The position numbers were made by a program, and so were the translations under genes. DNA of 64,000 bases from Ustilaginoidea virens (taxonomy: Eukaryota; Ascomycota; Sordariomycetes; Hypocreales; Clavicipitaceae), in NCBI RefSeq assembly GCF_000687475.1, contig NC_057320.1, forward strand, positions 434,001 to 498,000, in the 5' to 3' direction. The notes under the pieces were generated by a model. That model was not told the origin of the DNA, ran no database searches, and was given only the letters and a program-made list of their open reading frames with translations. Of this stretch, positions 21,914 to 33,828 are shown one piece after another (position 1 is the first letter of the stretch; every line of letters starts with the position of its first letter).

Positions 21914-23650
21914 TCACAGATCCATAGTAAGAAGCTCCAGTCTCTGCACGACAGGGTCGATGCTGGCGCTGATTCTTTGCACGCGAGCCATGGCGATTGC
22001 AGCCCACGTCTCTTCCTCACTGGCATCCACGAGTTCAAAACGAGCGAGAACTTTGCCGGAATCGATGCCACCGAAAATGTCAATGCCCATCAGGTTCTCT
22101 GTGTCGAGATGCTCGGACGTCTCCGTCCCGGGAGCAGGCCCAGAATGGAAAAGGGCAAATTCGGGGTCGGCCTCAAACTCTTCATCAACGAAAGCGGACC
22201 GGGCGCGTTCAGCAGGCGTAGAGTCACCAAGTCGTTCGATGACGGGCACCTCGATCTTCTCCTCCTCAGAGCTGAAAGACTCTGCGATCAAGTTGGACGT
22301 CTTGCCCGACAAAACAGATGCATCGATGGTGTTGGGAACCTCGGAAGTATCAACAACAAAAACCTGAGGCTGGAAGTTGAAAGTAGCGTTATCCGCAGAG
22401 AGAACAGAAAAATCCATGGATGACTCGGGGATCATGGCCATGCTAATCTGCTGCTGCGAGCACAAATCTCCGTTGTGGGGATTGACGTTCTTTGGTATCT
22501 GATTTTGCTCTGGTTGCTGGTTTGGCTCCACCTTGACAGGGGCAGCCTGATGGAGAGCGTTAGGGTTACTGCTAAGGTTGTCGAGGAAATTCGAGAAGGA
22601 AGGGGAGGACAGGAGCATTCGAGTAAGATCCGAAAGGCGCTTGTTCTCTTCCAGGAGAGCTCGGTTTTGAGATCTCAAGTCACCGTTCTCATTCACCTTG
22701 TTGGTAATCTCCAGCTCGAGCTGGGTGATGTATTCTAGGACGGACAGTTAACGAGGTAATTATAAGAGCCGACGATTGATGGAAGAACAAAACTTACCCT
22801 TTCTACGGGAGCGAAAAGCGCGAGCGGAGACCTTGTTTCTCAACTGTCGTCGTTCTTTGCTACTTAGCTTCTTACCCTCCTCACTGGCCAGGAGGCGCTC
22901 ATCTTCATCCATATCTTCCTCGTCCTTCTTGGATCGGATAAGGTTGTTAAGGGAGGACTGAGATTCAGGTTCGGCTCCGGCAGGCTTGGCGCGCATCGAG
23001 TTCAGGAGCTGGGTAATCTTCTGTTCAACTATGGGATCTGATGGATGAGATGCCTTGCCTCGAGGCTTCTGAGGGGTCTGTCGCTGACTCTGCTTCTGCT
23101 GAGCAAACTGTTGCTGTCGCTGCTGTGCTTGGGCTTTGGCAAGTGCGGCTTGAGAGTGGGCACCCGGCCACAGACGGCCGATGCTGCTAGTTTGCGAAAG
23201 GGGCGAGCCATTTTGCTCAATACTGTTGGGGTTCACCGTAGTGAAGAACTGCTGACAGTCGGCTTGAGAGAGTTCCAAGTCCATGGTAGCCTGCGAAGGC
23301 GAGGCATTGAAATCGAAGGCCTCAGTCTCCGGGCTGATTGTGGAAAGATAAAAGTCTTCCTGGTAGCCAGTGTTGTTTGTTTGGTTGACAGCCATGGTAT
23401 GCGCGATGGCGCCGGGCACAAAGCCGGTCTGCTGCGGATACATGCCATAGTTGTGACTGGGTCCGTTCATAGTTTCAGATGTCGTGGGCAAGGTGGGCGT
23501 CGTCACGGCAGCTGGAACTGGGCTGGTAAAGGAGATTTTCGAGTTTGGCGATGATGATGACATGGAGGGCGAGGAAAAGCTGTTGCTGTACTCATCGGGA
23601 AAGTTGAGGAGAGCGTCGAAGTCGACGTGACCTTCGCCTGAAGTCGACAT
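21914..23650 (-). CDS. bZIP transcription factor (possibly MeaB-like)
   Basis: Model: complement of 21914-22734 and 22798-23650, giving 557 residues. The single 63-nt intron lies inside the bZIP domain, at the basic-region/zipper boundary. The basic region is KERRQLRNKVSARAFRSRRK (about residues 264-283), with the N-x7-R DNA-contact pattern, continued after the intron by EYITQLELEITNK and a leucine zipper (ENGDLRSQNRALLEENKRL). The N-terminal half is Gln/Ser-rich with a Q-tract (QQRQQQFAQQKQSQ), and the C-terminal half is acidic and could be an activation region. The basic region and the following LTRMLLSSPSFSNFL block resemble the fungal nitrogen-related MeaB group, but I cannot confirm this from sequence alone. 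It could be another PAP/ATF-type bZIP. The start is the first ATG, at MSTSGEGHVDFDALLNF. Confidence 0.88.
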
Positions 23651-24042
23651 TTGTGCGATGACTGGTCCGAAGAGGCACTACGGCGGGACGGAGTGGGCGT
23701 TTGAGTGGCGGTCAAAGAGACAATCGAGGGTGAGAAGGGTATTCGCGATCGAAGTTGGCAGCGACTGCTGGGGAATACTATTTTTTTTTTATCGGGTTGA
23801 CGAGGTTGTTGCAGGTTGTCGAATGGATGAAGAAACGTGGGAAGAGGAGAAGGCGAAAGATGGCATGCAGGCAAGGGAAAGAAAAGGGGGGCCCGGGGCC
23901 CAGTTCAGTCTAGGCATGCAAGGAAACGGGATGTCTGGTGGCCTTGTTGATCGAGTGAGTCGAGTCTGGGTCTAGTCCCGACCGGCTCAGGGTACTGCAG
24001 CCGGGGCTGGCTGGCGAAGCTTGGCAGAAACTGGAGTGGGCT

Positions 24043-24102
24043 CACTGGCTGGGGCACTGGCTGGGGCACTGGCTGGGGCACTGGCTGAGGCACTGGCTGG
24101 CA
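24043..24102. repeat. 12-bp minisatellite, unit CACTGGCTGGGG
   Basis: About five tandem copies: three perfect, one with GAGG in place of GGGG, and a partial last copy. It lies about 400 bp upstream of the bZIP start codon. Confidence 0.92.
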
Positions 24103-25412
24103 GGGATTGCTGACGGGGGAGGGGGCAGTGGACGCGTCAGCTCTTTTGCGAAGAGGAAGGCGATGCCTGGGCGGGGACGCTTGCTATTGGACGGACCAGG
24201 TTCGTCATTACATGTCTGAAGTCCGACTGTCCGAGCATAATCGTGCCACATATTCATTCGTGTTGACATGTCGCGCCTACTTCTATATCAAGTGATGGTT
24301 CACGTGATGACTGGTCTCACCTTGATTCCGGCAACCAGAGTCCTCTTGCCAACGGAAACAAGTGCTCCGTAAGACTAGGTGCGACGCCGCCGGATTTATC
24401 GAGTCCTAGGTGGCGCAAAGCCATGGTAGCGCTAGGGGTAGAACTATCAGCCCAAAGGAAGAATAGTTTTCCCTGGCTTTCAAAATCACCAATATTAGAT
24501 GCCTGCTGCGATAGATGTCATGGATCTGCTGGTATCAAGTTTAGGGGCCGCCGAGTCGCCTCCATCAGTGATGGAAGCTATGACCGGCCCTGTAGCCACC
24601 CCTGTCGGTTGTCGGTCGTTGGTCGTGAGGAACTGGAAGCTGTGCTGGCCCGCTGCAGTAAGTGTCTGGTCATCACTGGAATGCTGCTTTCGGAGCATGT
24701 ACAGTTAAGCAACTTGACAGTTTTGGATCGCCGTTGCCCACGTGTCGGCTTGATGTGCATCGCCATCTAGGAATGGTGTCAATGGTCTGTGGACAAGCTG
24801 CTCATTCTTCTTTTGGTGCCACGTGATGCTTGTGGAAGCCTTATCTTGTTCCGTTTCATGCTCATGCGACTCGGAAATGCCATGTGGGAGAGCCAATCAT
24901 CCGCGATTAGGTAATGCAACTAGGCACCACGTCGGTACCCAAAGCTCAAGACCACCAGCTGTGATAAACGCGACTGCCGCATCTTCTCCATCTTCAACAA
25001 CTGACAATGTGCCAGTCAATTTCTGTCGGTCTACTCTAACCGGCAGCGCCCTGCTACTTCTCTTCTACACCTGGCGTGGCCGTGCTTTGCTGTCTATCTG
25101 GCAGCTTTTTGCTGTGAATTTTGACTCTTTTCGAGAAGCCTGATACGTCACTTGGCAGTTGAGCTGAAATTGCAGTCAGCAACTTCAGACGCCGTGTGGC
25201 AGTCGTCGAGTTTCTAATCTTTGCTCCCTTTTCCTGCGGTTCAAGCGGTCGATCCTGGCACCCCAGCAGCATCGAGAATCTCTGTCTGCAACCCTAGAAA
25301 ATACGAGGCTCGGTTTGAAGATAAAGACTCAGCATTCGTCGTCTTCTTGGCTTGCTGAGCGTTCTGGACGGAACTCCCCTCGGTTTCACTGCTGACTACA
25401 GTCAAACCACTG

Positions 25413-25420
25413 TATATAAA
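25413..25420 (+). promoter_or_regulatory. Probable TATA box of the DUF2293 gene
   Basis: TATATAAA lies 47 nt upstream of the chosen ATG. This spacing would leave a very short leader, so either the leader is unusually short or translation starts further in. Confidence 0.4.
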
Positions 25421-25466
25421 CCTCCTCGGCCTCAATATGGGATGTTCGTGGATAGTCTTCTGAGCC

Positions 25467-28205
25467 ATGGGGAGGGAAAAGCGAAAAGCCACCCTTTCCG
25501 CTGGATTCAGCCGGTCAAAGGAAAGGCGTCGGCGAGCCCAGAAAACCCTACTTGATCCGTTGGCGCCCGTTCCTGAGGGTTTGGTGGCAAAGCCAGCCGT
25601 TCCAAAGTCCAAACATTATACTTACTTTGAGTTCGTTGAGAACAAAGACAAGAAGAAGAAGAAGCTTGAGTACCAGGTAGAGATGAGCATCGTCAGCTAC
25701 GTGTGTTAACCCCCCGGCATGAGACTCACCTGTTGCAACAGATTACTTCCGACAAGACTCCGCCCCCCGGTTTCGAGTTTGTTCCCATCGGTAACCCTGT
25801 GTTAACGTCGGCGTGCAAAGAACTTTCCCGGGAGAAAGATGCCATGATTTTCATAGTTTCGGTACGGGGTCAAAACCAAGTGCGCAGGCCCGCCCCGGAA
25901 CAAAGCCGCTGACTTGAGCCAGAGTGTTGCTACCAACAGTCTTTCACAGCAGGTCAACCGACTCGGTCACCATGTGAGGGAGACCATTGTGGAAGAGGCA
26001 CGGCAGACTATAGCGGATCTGCCGCAGTCCGGTGCCATGACTCCAGATGGAAAGCCAGAGCCAATTCCCGAGTGCCAGGTGGAATACCATGCCCAAGCTG
26101 ATGCCGCCCTTCGTGACCTTTTCCCTCGCATACCCAATACTGATCGTCAGATTATCATCGAGCATGCTTTTACTCGGGTTAGTGTTCCTAACAATGGTTG
26201 TTATGTGTTACTCTTTGACGAACCGCAAGATTTCTCAGCGCGCAAGCGGAAAAGGAGAGCAGCCTGTTGGATTCTCTGACGATATTCCTCTGGCCCGACG
26301 TGTTCAACTGGCAGTTCTTGCTCATATCCGGCACAGCCACACGAGATATGATGACCTCCTGAAGGAAGCGGGCTGGCAAGCGGCTAGAAAAGCCGTGGAA
26401 GAGCTATGCCTTGACATTCTCGTCAAGTGGCGAGGAGATGAGGAAACCGGCCGCGACCAGTTGGATGAAATTCTACGTGAAGTGGTGATCATTTCCGACT
26501 CCGAGGATGGCGAGTCGGATGACGAAACGAGCGATGGATCATCCTCTGAAGAATCGGGCTCATCCGCTTCCGTGTCGATAACCCAACCGCCAAACCCAGG
26601 ATTGCAGAACTCAGTCGTAGGGACCGATCCGGTTTCAGCTCCTGCCACAAGGACAGCCAGGAACTTGGTACAGGCCACAGGACAAAGCTCAGCGCAGCCC
26701 ACGGATGCCAGTCCAAAACCCCAACGCAAGAATCAGCGTGGTTTTAAGAGATACTACCGTGCTTGGCAGGAAGCAATCTTGCGCAGCCGTGAGCCGGGAG
26801 AAAGCAGCTCCGGTTTCACCACGACCGATGATGCCGAATACGATCCCATGCACCCGCAGATCTACACTGGACATGGTGAAGCTTGTTGGCCTCAACCCAT
26901 GGCGCATAATGTCTTCCCATATGAGCGGCCCGCTCCTTTCGTTGGGTATCAGGTAAGTAATGGCCGCGATAACAGGATCTCGCCGTCATATCCTCGTCCT
27001 GTTGATTCCACATGTTTTGCCAACCATGCTGGAGAAGCCCAACCGGGTCGTAACGGCTTGGCTGCGGCTGCATCGTATGAGGACCAGGCTCGTGGCCCAT
27101 CTGCCTCATCTAGGATCTTGTCTCCTAACACTCATCGGCTACGAGATGTACTCGTGCCGTCAATCGAGCCCGCGTCTCCGGAAACTATGAAGCCAGCCTT
27201 TATAAGGACCGTGCCACCAAGGAATCAGGAATCAATGGACCACGTAGTCTCTCAGACACAGGGCTTATTCTATAAAATCAGGAGTCTGTCGCCGAGGGAC
27301 CCCTTGCCGCGCAATGCTCCCGGCCAAAGCAGTCGTCGAGTAGTCAGCGACCATGCGGCCCAAATGGTACGAACTGGTGACTTTGCACCTGAAGGTCCCT
27401 TTTACGCGCCCCGGGATGCCGCGGGACACCCGAATGTGCAGAGGCACCGCATCAGCGTCGGTCCGCCTCCTTCGGACTGGAGTAGACAACACGACCAGCC
27501 CGGTCCTTCCGATGCTCACAGGGCTAACAGGATCGTTGTAAATGCTTCCAGGCCAGGGACACTATTGAACCCCATTCTTATGGAGGATCGCGGGGGATTT
27601 TTCGAGAGGGTTGCCCTAGTGCCAGAATCAAGAGCGTTTCATAACGAAGGTAACATGGTGCCGTCACAGCAGGAGCCTTTTACAGCAACGCAGTCGTACA
27701 GAGTGGTATCTTCCACAGATGGAGCCAGCATGCTGCGCGGCCATCACGATCAGGCAGGCAGTGATGTATTCCCAGCTTCGCGATCAGGTCCGGCAGGTCC
27801 GGCAGGTCCGGCAGGTCCCTCCTACAGTTCAGGATATCAAAACCACCAGCCATACTCCCACGGCCCTCCCAGGTTCACCCGCATGAACCCTTACGAGCCG
27901 TCCTCAGCTGGTATGGAGGCCGGAGATCAACATATGCCGGGCCAGCACCCGGCACGCAGGAGGCCAGCCCAGCAGGGGTAAGTGAAAGTCTGCTTCGGGA
28001 TTTCGTCTCGGTGGGACAGTATTGCTTCGAGATGCTCATGTGCCACAGGCGAAGCTTACCTGCAGCAGAGGCGCCTCCTCAGAACCAGCCGGCTTCTTAC
28101 CGCCCGAACCATGGTAAGCGACCAGCTGAGGATGACCACTACAGTAGTACGCGGAGATCGCGACCCAAGTCCCGACAAGCCGATAGCATAATTGTCCTTG
28201 ACTGA
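25467..28205 (+). CDS. DUF2293-domain protein, function unknown
   Basis: Model: join of 25467-25676, 25742-25861, 25923-26177, 26239-27977 and 28049-28205, giving 826 residues. The DUF2293 core runs through exons 3 and 4 (DLFPRIPNTDRQIIIEHAFTR, then RRVQLAVLAHIRHSHTRYD, then KAVEELCLDILVKWRGDEE and LDEILREVVIISDSED). This pattern is confined to fungi, and I know of no assigned activity. The N-terminus is very basic (KERRRRAQK, then KDKKKKK), suggesting a nuclear or nucleic-acid-associated role. The C-terminal half is long, disordered and Pro/Ser-rich, with a GPA repeat. The first three introns are all phase 0 and flank exons that are multiples of three, so exon 2 or 3 could be skipped without a frameshift. 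The last intron donor is GTAAGT, and the final exon ends SRQADSIIVLD. Confidence 0.85.
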
Positions 28206-28474
28206 ACGGCATCACATCGCATACGTTCCTACTTTTTACTTGGCTATTTTTTATGTCCATCCGATTTAGACACGGCTCCAGCATAGCGACGGTGTTGGCA
28301 TAGAAAATGCTTCATGACGAATGAGATAAAAATAAGATGAATTACGAGAAACAGGCTGCTGGCTTAATAAGCTGCTTGCGACGAATTTTGGCATAGCATG
28401 ATTGTGGCGACGGAGATACCCGGGGTTGAGGTGGTATGCAAGGCAAGGGAGAAAGCATGGCTTGGGCGCTGGCT

Positions 28475-28506
<32 letters not shown>

Positions 28507-28975
28507 GGAGAGGACATGGCGAGCTTTTTTAGAATGCAATGTTGGTTTCGTTTCCCTGTTCATTGTATCTTTTGCTTTTTGTGTGTGTGTTGGCGTCCTT
28601 GTTTAGTGTTTGCTGCATCCGTTTGTTTACTTTCCCGAGTCGATGTCATGTTGCAAGTCGTGATGAATATACATGCATTCCTGTTTCTTCAGTCTAAACA
28701 AGCGCACTGCATGTGTTGGCCAGCGGCCAGAACGGTCAATCCACACATGAAGCCGCCTTTGAATCATTTTTTTTTCTTCTTGACGCCCCCCCTTTTTTTT
28801 TTGGTACTGTTTTTCTCTTTTGTAATTGGAAATTGCCAGGAACGAAAAGCAAAACGTACTCCATGCCTTTTCACCGCCGCGAACCAAGGTATCCATCCCA
28901 CGCGAACAATATGTGCAATTTAACATGACAATTTTGGCTCCCCGTCATTCGTTCCCCCCCCCCCGCCCGGTGCGT
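28206..28975. other. Convergent 3' intergenic region
   Basis: The DUF2293 and RRP12 genes converge on these 770 bases. They contain an AAGC tetranucleotide repeat at 28475-28506 and T-rich tracts around 28768-28802. I see no gene. Confidence 0.55.
28475..28506. repeat. (AAGC)n tetranucleotide microsatellite
   Basis: About eight uninterrupted AAGC/CAAG units in the intergenic space between two convergent genes. Confidence 0.95.
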
Positions 28976-31900
28976 CTAGTTCCTCCCTGTTCTTGCCTTG
29001 CCCACGCCCTGGCCAGGCGCCCCGTGCTTCTTCTTCTCCACGCCCAAGCCTCTCCTGCCCGCGGCGATGCCGCCCTTGCCGCTGCGCGGCCCCCCGAAAC
29101 CGCCGCGGCCGCCGCGAGAAACCCCCCTTGCGCGGGTCTTGCCCCTGTCGCCGGACCCCCTTGCCGGGCCGAGCTTGCTCTTGATGGCCGCGGCGTCGTC
29201 GTCGTCCATTTCGTCCGCGTCGCCGTGCTTGCTTCTCCTGTTGGAGAACTTGAGCTTGCCGCCGCGTCCGCGCTTGGCGGCGTCCTTGCCCTTGAGGGCG
29301 GCGACGTAGGCGCCCACGCCAGAGGGCTCGGCCTTGTCAATGTCCATGCCGTCCGGGGCGCCGGCGCCGGCGGGCTCGCCGTCGTCGCTGTCCTGGCCGA
29401 GGATGAGTTTGCCGTCGAGGTCGACCTTGGCCTTTGTCCTGGTCGGTTTGCGGAGTCTGCTGGGCTTGGTGGACGAGATGTTGGCGAGGGCCTTTTTGTC
29501 GAGGAGGTCGAGGGGCTCGTCGCCGTCCTCGATGATGTAGGTTTTGCTGCCCTTGTGCTGTGACGACTTCTTCTTGGGTCGGGCGCCGGCGCCTTCGTCG
29601 CCCGAGCCGGCGGATTCGTCCGAGTCGCTGCTGTAGAGGGCTTGGTCGTACTCGTTCTCGTACTGTCGCTTTCCTGGCCGGCCGTCGTCGTTGTCGTCGT
29701 CGTCGTCGTCGTCGCTGTTGTTGTTGTCGTCGTCGTCGTCTGCGTCGCCGGCCGCTTTGGATGCCTCCTTCTTCTTCTTTGTGCGCTCCTTGGTCTTGCG
29801 GATGTTGATGATGAGTTTTCTGTCGGCTTCGGGGCAGGTCTTGTGGACAAGGTCGTAGCCGAAGCGGCGGACCATGCGCTCCAGGATGTGCTTGACCTTG
29901 GCCTTGAAGTGGCCTTTGTGCTCGTGGCTCCAGACAATCAGGTTGGGAACCAGGGTCGAGAGGCGCGGGGTCATGAGCTCGACAGGCAGGCTGATGACGC
30001 AGACCTTGACGAATCCCAGGCAGCTTTTGACGATTTCGCGATTGTTCGACGTCAGAAACAGGTCCATGGTCTGCACGAGGTCAGACAGCGTCTGGTCGCT
30101 GAGCGACGAGCGGAACTCGTACAGCAGACGGCTGATGGCCGTGATGGAGGCGGAAATCATGTGCGGCGTGCTGCCGGCGAGCCCGGCGCTGACCATGGTC
30201 AAGTACTCCTCGACGTTGGCAGTTCCGGCAGGCGCGTCGCCGGGCATGTGAGGGACCTTTGCGTTGTCGATCCTGGCGCCGTCGGCATCCACCATGCGCC
30301 GGCCCATCTGGACGAGGAGGTCGTACGCGGTCTCCCGGGCGCGCTCGTTGTTCTCCTTGCAGCAGATGACTACTTCGCTGAGCACGGCGGGGATGAAGTG
30401 CAGAGAGTCATTGGAGATGAAAGGCAGGAGGGCGGCAATAGCGGCCAGTCTCTCCCGTCTGGCCGGGGAGGAGACCTTGTCGGCGCTGGACAGGAGGAGT
30501 TGCTGAAGCTGCGTGTTTCTCTCCCGGAGCGCGGCCTTGCCAAGTTCGGACGTGGCCAGACGGGGGATAAGCTTGTAAGCCTTCTTCTGCAGCTGCGGCT
30601 CGTCTTGCCTGTAGATGATGACGCTGGCGATTTCGAACAAGGCGCCGAAGCTGTCTCGGGGCAGGTAGGCAGACATGGTGATGACGAGATCCATCAGGGT
30701 CTGTGCGGTGGAAGGCATTTGGTCCTTTGGCTTCTGCTCCTTTGCCTTTGCCTCTGGCTTCTGGCCGTTTTCAAGCTCGGAAGCTAGCATCTTGCTTACC
30801 CGGTCAAACGTCTCGTTGACCTCTTGAGGAGGAGTGATGCTGAGGAAGGCGTTCACGGTTTGGAGCATGGGACCCCTGCTTTGCGGGAGGGTCTGGGTGT
30901 ACACGTTGAAGAGTACGGCGAGCATGTTGCCGGCATACTGGCCCAAGTAGACGAGATTTTTCTGCGCGGTATCCCGGGACACTCGGCTCTGGAGCAAAAA
31001 GTCCTCTTCGCCGTCTCCGATGCTCGCGATGGCCTGGTTAGACTCAACCAAGGTCTTGAGAGCTCGGCAAATGTCCAGCCGGAGCTCGACCTGCCGGTAC
31101 AGGAGGTTGGCCAGCATTTCGGCGAAGCCCTGATCAAACGCCTCCGCGACATCTAGGGGAAGGTCGCAGTATCCCGGGAGAGTGGCCCAGATTTGCTGCA
31201 CGAGAGTTTCGTAGATTTTGACTTCCACGGTCTTGTCGGCAGAGCCGTGGTCCAAGACCTTTTGAAACAAGAGTTTGCTGAGGGGGACCATTTCGGCCTT
31301 GAAGTGGTCCAGGTCGGTGTTGCTGACGTAGTCTCTCAGGATGGGAAACATCCATGCTCGTCCAGCCTGACCCTTTGCTGGCTGGAGAATGTTTAGCGGA
31401 AGGGCGGTGAGCACGGCTTCGGGGCCCATGGCTTGCACAGCCTGGCCAAGGATTTCGTCCGCTTCCTTCTTGTTGCGAAACGACGAGTTCTCTCGGATCT
31501 CGCCAATGATCTTGGTCACGTTCATCATTCTGGGGTAGGATTGCCACCGCAAAGAGGTGAACATGGCGCCCAGCACGTTGAAGGTTTGCAGCCACGCGGC
31601 TTGGTACTGAACAGTGAGGAGAGACTCGGCCGTTTTGGCGATTTTGTCCAGTATCTTTTCTTCGTAGATTGACGGTCCGAGAATCACCTGCTGGGGGATG
31701 CAGTTGGCCATGAAGGAGACGAGGCACTCTGAGGCTGAGATTCGAATGTTTTCTGATTGAGACTGGAGGAACTGAGAAACCATGACGAACAATTCCGGAA
31801 GCTTGAGGAACGTGTCGTCGGGCTCAATCTGGGCCGAGACGTCGAAACCTCTGGAGAGGATTGCGAGCCAGGGCGGAACAAGCTGCGTGTCGTTGGCAGC

Positions 31901-32883
31901 TGGCCGCAATTCCGATATGATTTCCATAAGGCGCGGCAGCTTGGACGACGAGACTTGCTCGCTCATGCCTTCAAAGATCAGCTCAAAGATTTCGAAACCG
32001 GCCATGGTCATGTACTCGTTCCCAGTCTTGGCAATGCCGAGGAGCAACTCGCACAGAGACTCAATCTTGGTGCTGGGCCAGCCGCCGCTGGCTGCCGCCA
32101 CCGTCTTGACCAACTGAAGCGCATGGATCAAAGCAGGGTCGTGGGTAGAGTCGGCTGATTTCTTGCTTTTGCGTGCCTCGGCGGCCTTGGCCGCTAGATC
32201 CTCCAAGTTTTTCAGGGCAGTTTGAGCGCACATGTCGGCGGCGGGATGGTCCAGCGAAGGACTTGGGGGCGGGTTCTTGAGGACTCTCTTCAGAGCATCC
32301 TGGGCCCGCTTCCGAATCTTGGGTCGGTGGTCAAGAGAGAGGTTGAGCAGGCCAGCGACGGCGCGGCGCGGTCCGATTTGCGATACGGAGAGCTCCCAAG
32401 ACGGCGCATCCTGCGCAAGAAGCAGTGATTCCAAACACCCAATGGAGGTTCTGAGCAGGATAGCTTCGGCATCTTGCATTAGCAACACGGGCGCGAGAAG
32501 GGTGAGGATCTGGGTGAACTTGGATCGAAGCAGTGCTTGCGGAGCGAAAGGCGTCACCACGTCCAAGAGGTAGACCACCGGGGTGGCCAGTTCGGCCTTT
32601 ACTCCTCCATTGCTATTTGCTTGCTGAAGTAGGGCCAACAGGGCGGCAAAGTAAGCCGTTGGGGTCGGGGCAGTATTCTGCTCCTTGAGGGTGGACTCGA
32701 CGGCTTGTAGGACGACGACAGTCTGCGGATCGGGGGTGTTGTCAGTCTTGGTTTTCCTCTGCATGGCTTGTCTTTGCTCTCAAGCACGGAGTCTCTGTTT
32801 ACCCGTTGTTGGCTTTGCAAGCCAGGGGACTTGATCTTGTCCAGCTTTTCTGCCAAAGTCTGCGTGGGCATTGTGCCGTCCAT
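28976..32883 (-). CDS. RRP12: RRP12-like ribosome export/processing factor (NUC173 domain)
   Basis: Model: complement of 28976-32758 and 32803-32883 (44-nt intron), giving 1287 residues, close to yeast Rrp12. The yeast protein is a HEAT-repeat factor that helps export and mature both ribosomal subunits. The N-terminus MPTQTLAEKLDKIKSP is typical of the family and is preceded in frame by MDGT; the first ATG at 32883 has the better context. Repeated helical segments fill the first 1000 residues, with NUC173-type sequence around AESLLTVQYQAAWLQTFNVLGAMF. The C-terminal 250 residues are highly charged. They carry a long Asp/Asn tract (near 29695-29745) and then Gly/Arg-rich RGRGGKLKFSNRRSKHG, fitting a nucleolar protein. 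The second-exon acceptor is the CAG that keeps QQR/RKTK in frame. An acceptor five bases upstream would shift the frame. Confidence 0.92.
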
Positions 32884-33321
32884 GGCGGCCGACTGTGTCA
32901 GGAGGAAAGACACAGAAGACCTGAAGGATGCCTCGTTCGTGAGACTTGACGGGGCCGGGCGAGTGCAAATTTAGGCGGTGATGTTGAACTGCACGCGAAA
33001 AAATTCCTTATCGATAGATGGTAAGGAGGGGGCTGATGTGGGGTTGGGGGGTGTGACGACGGGGGGTGGAAGGGGATATTAACCCCACCCCACTGTCTTG
33101 AATTCGCTGCGTGGTTTATTGTCGAATTTCGTGACCTGACCAGACCACTGACTACCCAGGACTTCCTCGCTAGACAGTTGCCCAGGTTCCTCGAAATTCC
33201 GGGTCGAAGGGCCTGAAAATTACAGATGCCCGCATATGCCTAGCTGGCAACTTCAATTGCTTGCAAAGACCCCAGCTGGCCACGAGACTTTCGAGATCAG
33301 CAGCCTTGCTCACGACCCGAT
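32884..33321. other. Divergent promoter region RRP12/deaminase
   Basis: A 438-bp shared upstream region between two divergent genes. I see no repeat or further gene. Confidence 0.5.
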
Positions 33322-33828
33322 ATGGCGTCAGGATCGGAGGCTGGGCCCAGGAACTCCATGCTACGTGCTCTGGAGCTGGCCAGGAAATCACCGCCGAAGC
33401 CGAGTAATTTCCGTGTCGGGGCTATCTTGCTCCGTCTCGACGACGGGCACGTCGTGGCCGAGGGATACACTCTGGAGTGCGACGGCAACACGCATGCCGA
33501 AGAGTGCTGTCTTATAAAGCTGGCAGAGAGGCTGTCGACGACGGAAGAGGGACTCGCCGACGTCATCAGAGCTCCCCACGCGCTGGTCACCACAATGGAG
33601 CCGTGTTCCAAGCGCCTCAGCGGGAAACTGCCCTGCGTCGACAGGGTCTTGCGGCAAAAGTCGTGGATCAGGCGGGTATACGTTGGGGTCGAGGAGCCCG
33701 CCAAGTTTGTTGGCCGCAATCCCGGCCGCGGGATGCTGCAGTCTGCGGGCATCGAAGTGGTTCATGTGCCAGGCTTGGAAAAGGAGATACTCGACGTGGC
33801 AACAGCTGGCCACGGCGTCGACTCGTGA
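33322..33828 (+). CDS. CMP/RibD-type deaminase, DRAP deaminase-like
   Basis: A single exon of 168 residues. Zinc-dependent deaminase motifs are complete: THAEECCL supplies His and the catalytic Glu, and TMEPCSKRLSGKLPC supplies the two Cys ligands in a PCxxR...PC arrangement. The SGKLPCVDRVL context and the tail GMLQSAGIEVVHV resemble fungal diaminohydroxyphosphoribosylamino-pyrimidine deaminases of riboflavin synthesis and their relatives, so that substrate is likely but not certain. No reductase domain or pseudouridine synthase domain is fused to it, unlike bacterial RibD or yeast Rib2. It is divergent from RRP12. The start is the first ATG, and the following MASGSEAGPRNSMLRALELARK looks natural. 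Confidence 0.85.
   Translation: MASGSEAGPRNSMLRALELARKSPPKPSNFRVGAILLRLDDGHVVAEGYTLECDGNTHAEECCLIKLAERLSTTEEGLADVIRAPHALVTTMEPCSKRLSGKLPCVDRVLRQKSWIRRVYVGVEEPAKFVGRNPGRGMLQSAGIEVVHVPGLEKEILDVATAGHGVDS

Larger units (their letters stand above)
23651..25466. other. Intergenic region between divergent bZIP and DUF2293 genes
   Basis: This 1.8-kb stretch serves two divergently transcribed genes. It contains a 12-bp minisatellite (24043-24102) and, 47 nt before the DUF2293 ATG, a TATATAAA box (25413-25420). I see no additional gene with recognisable features. Confidence 0.5.

Noticed and set aside
28945..29937. 330-codon frame over the RRP12 C-terminus
   Set aside because: A Thr/Ser/Arg-rich shadow of the GAC/GAT repeat and basic region of RRP12.
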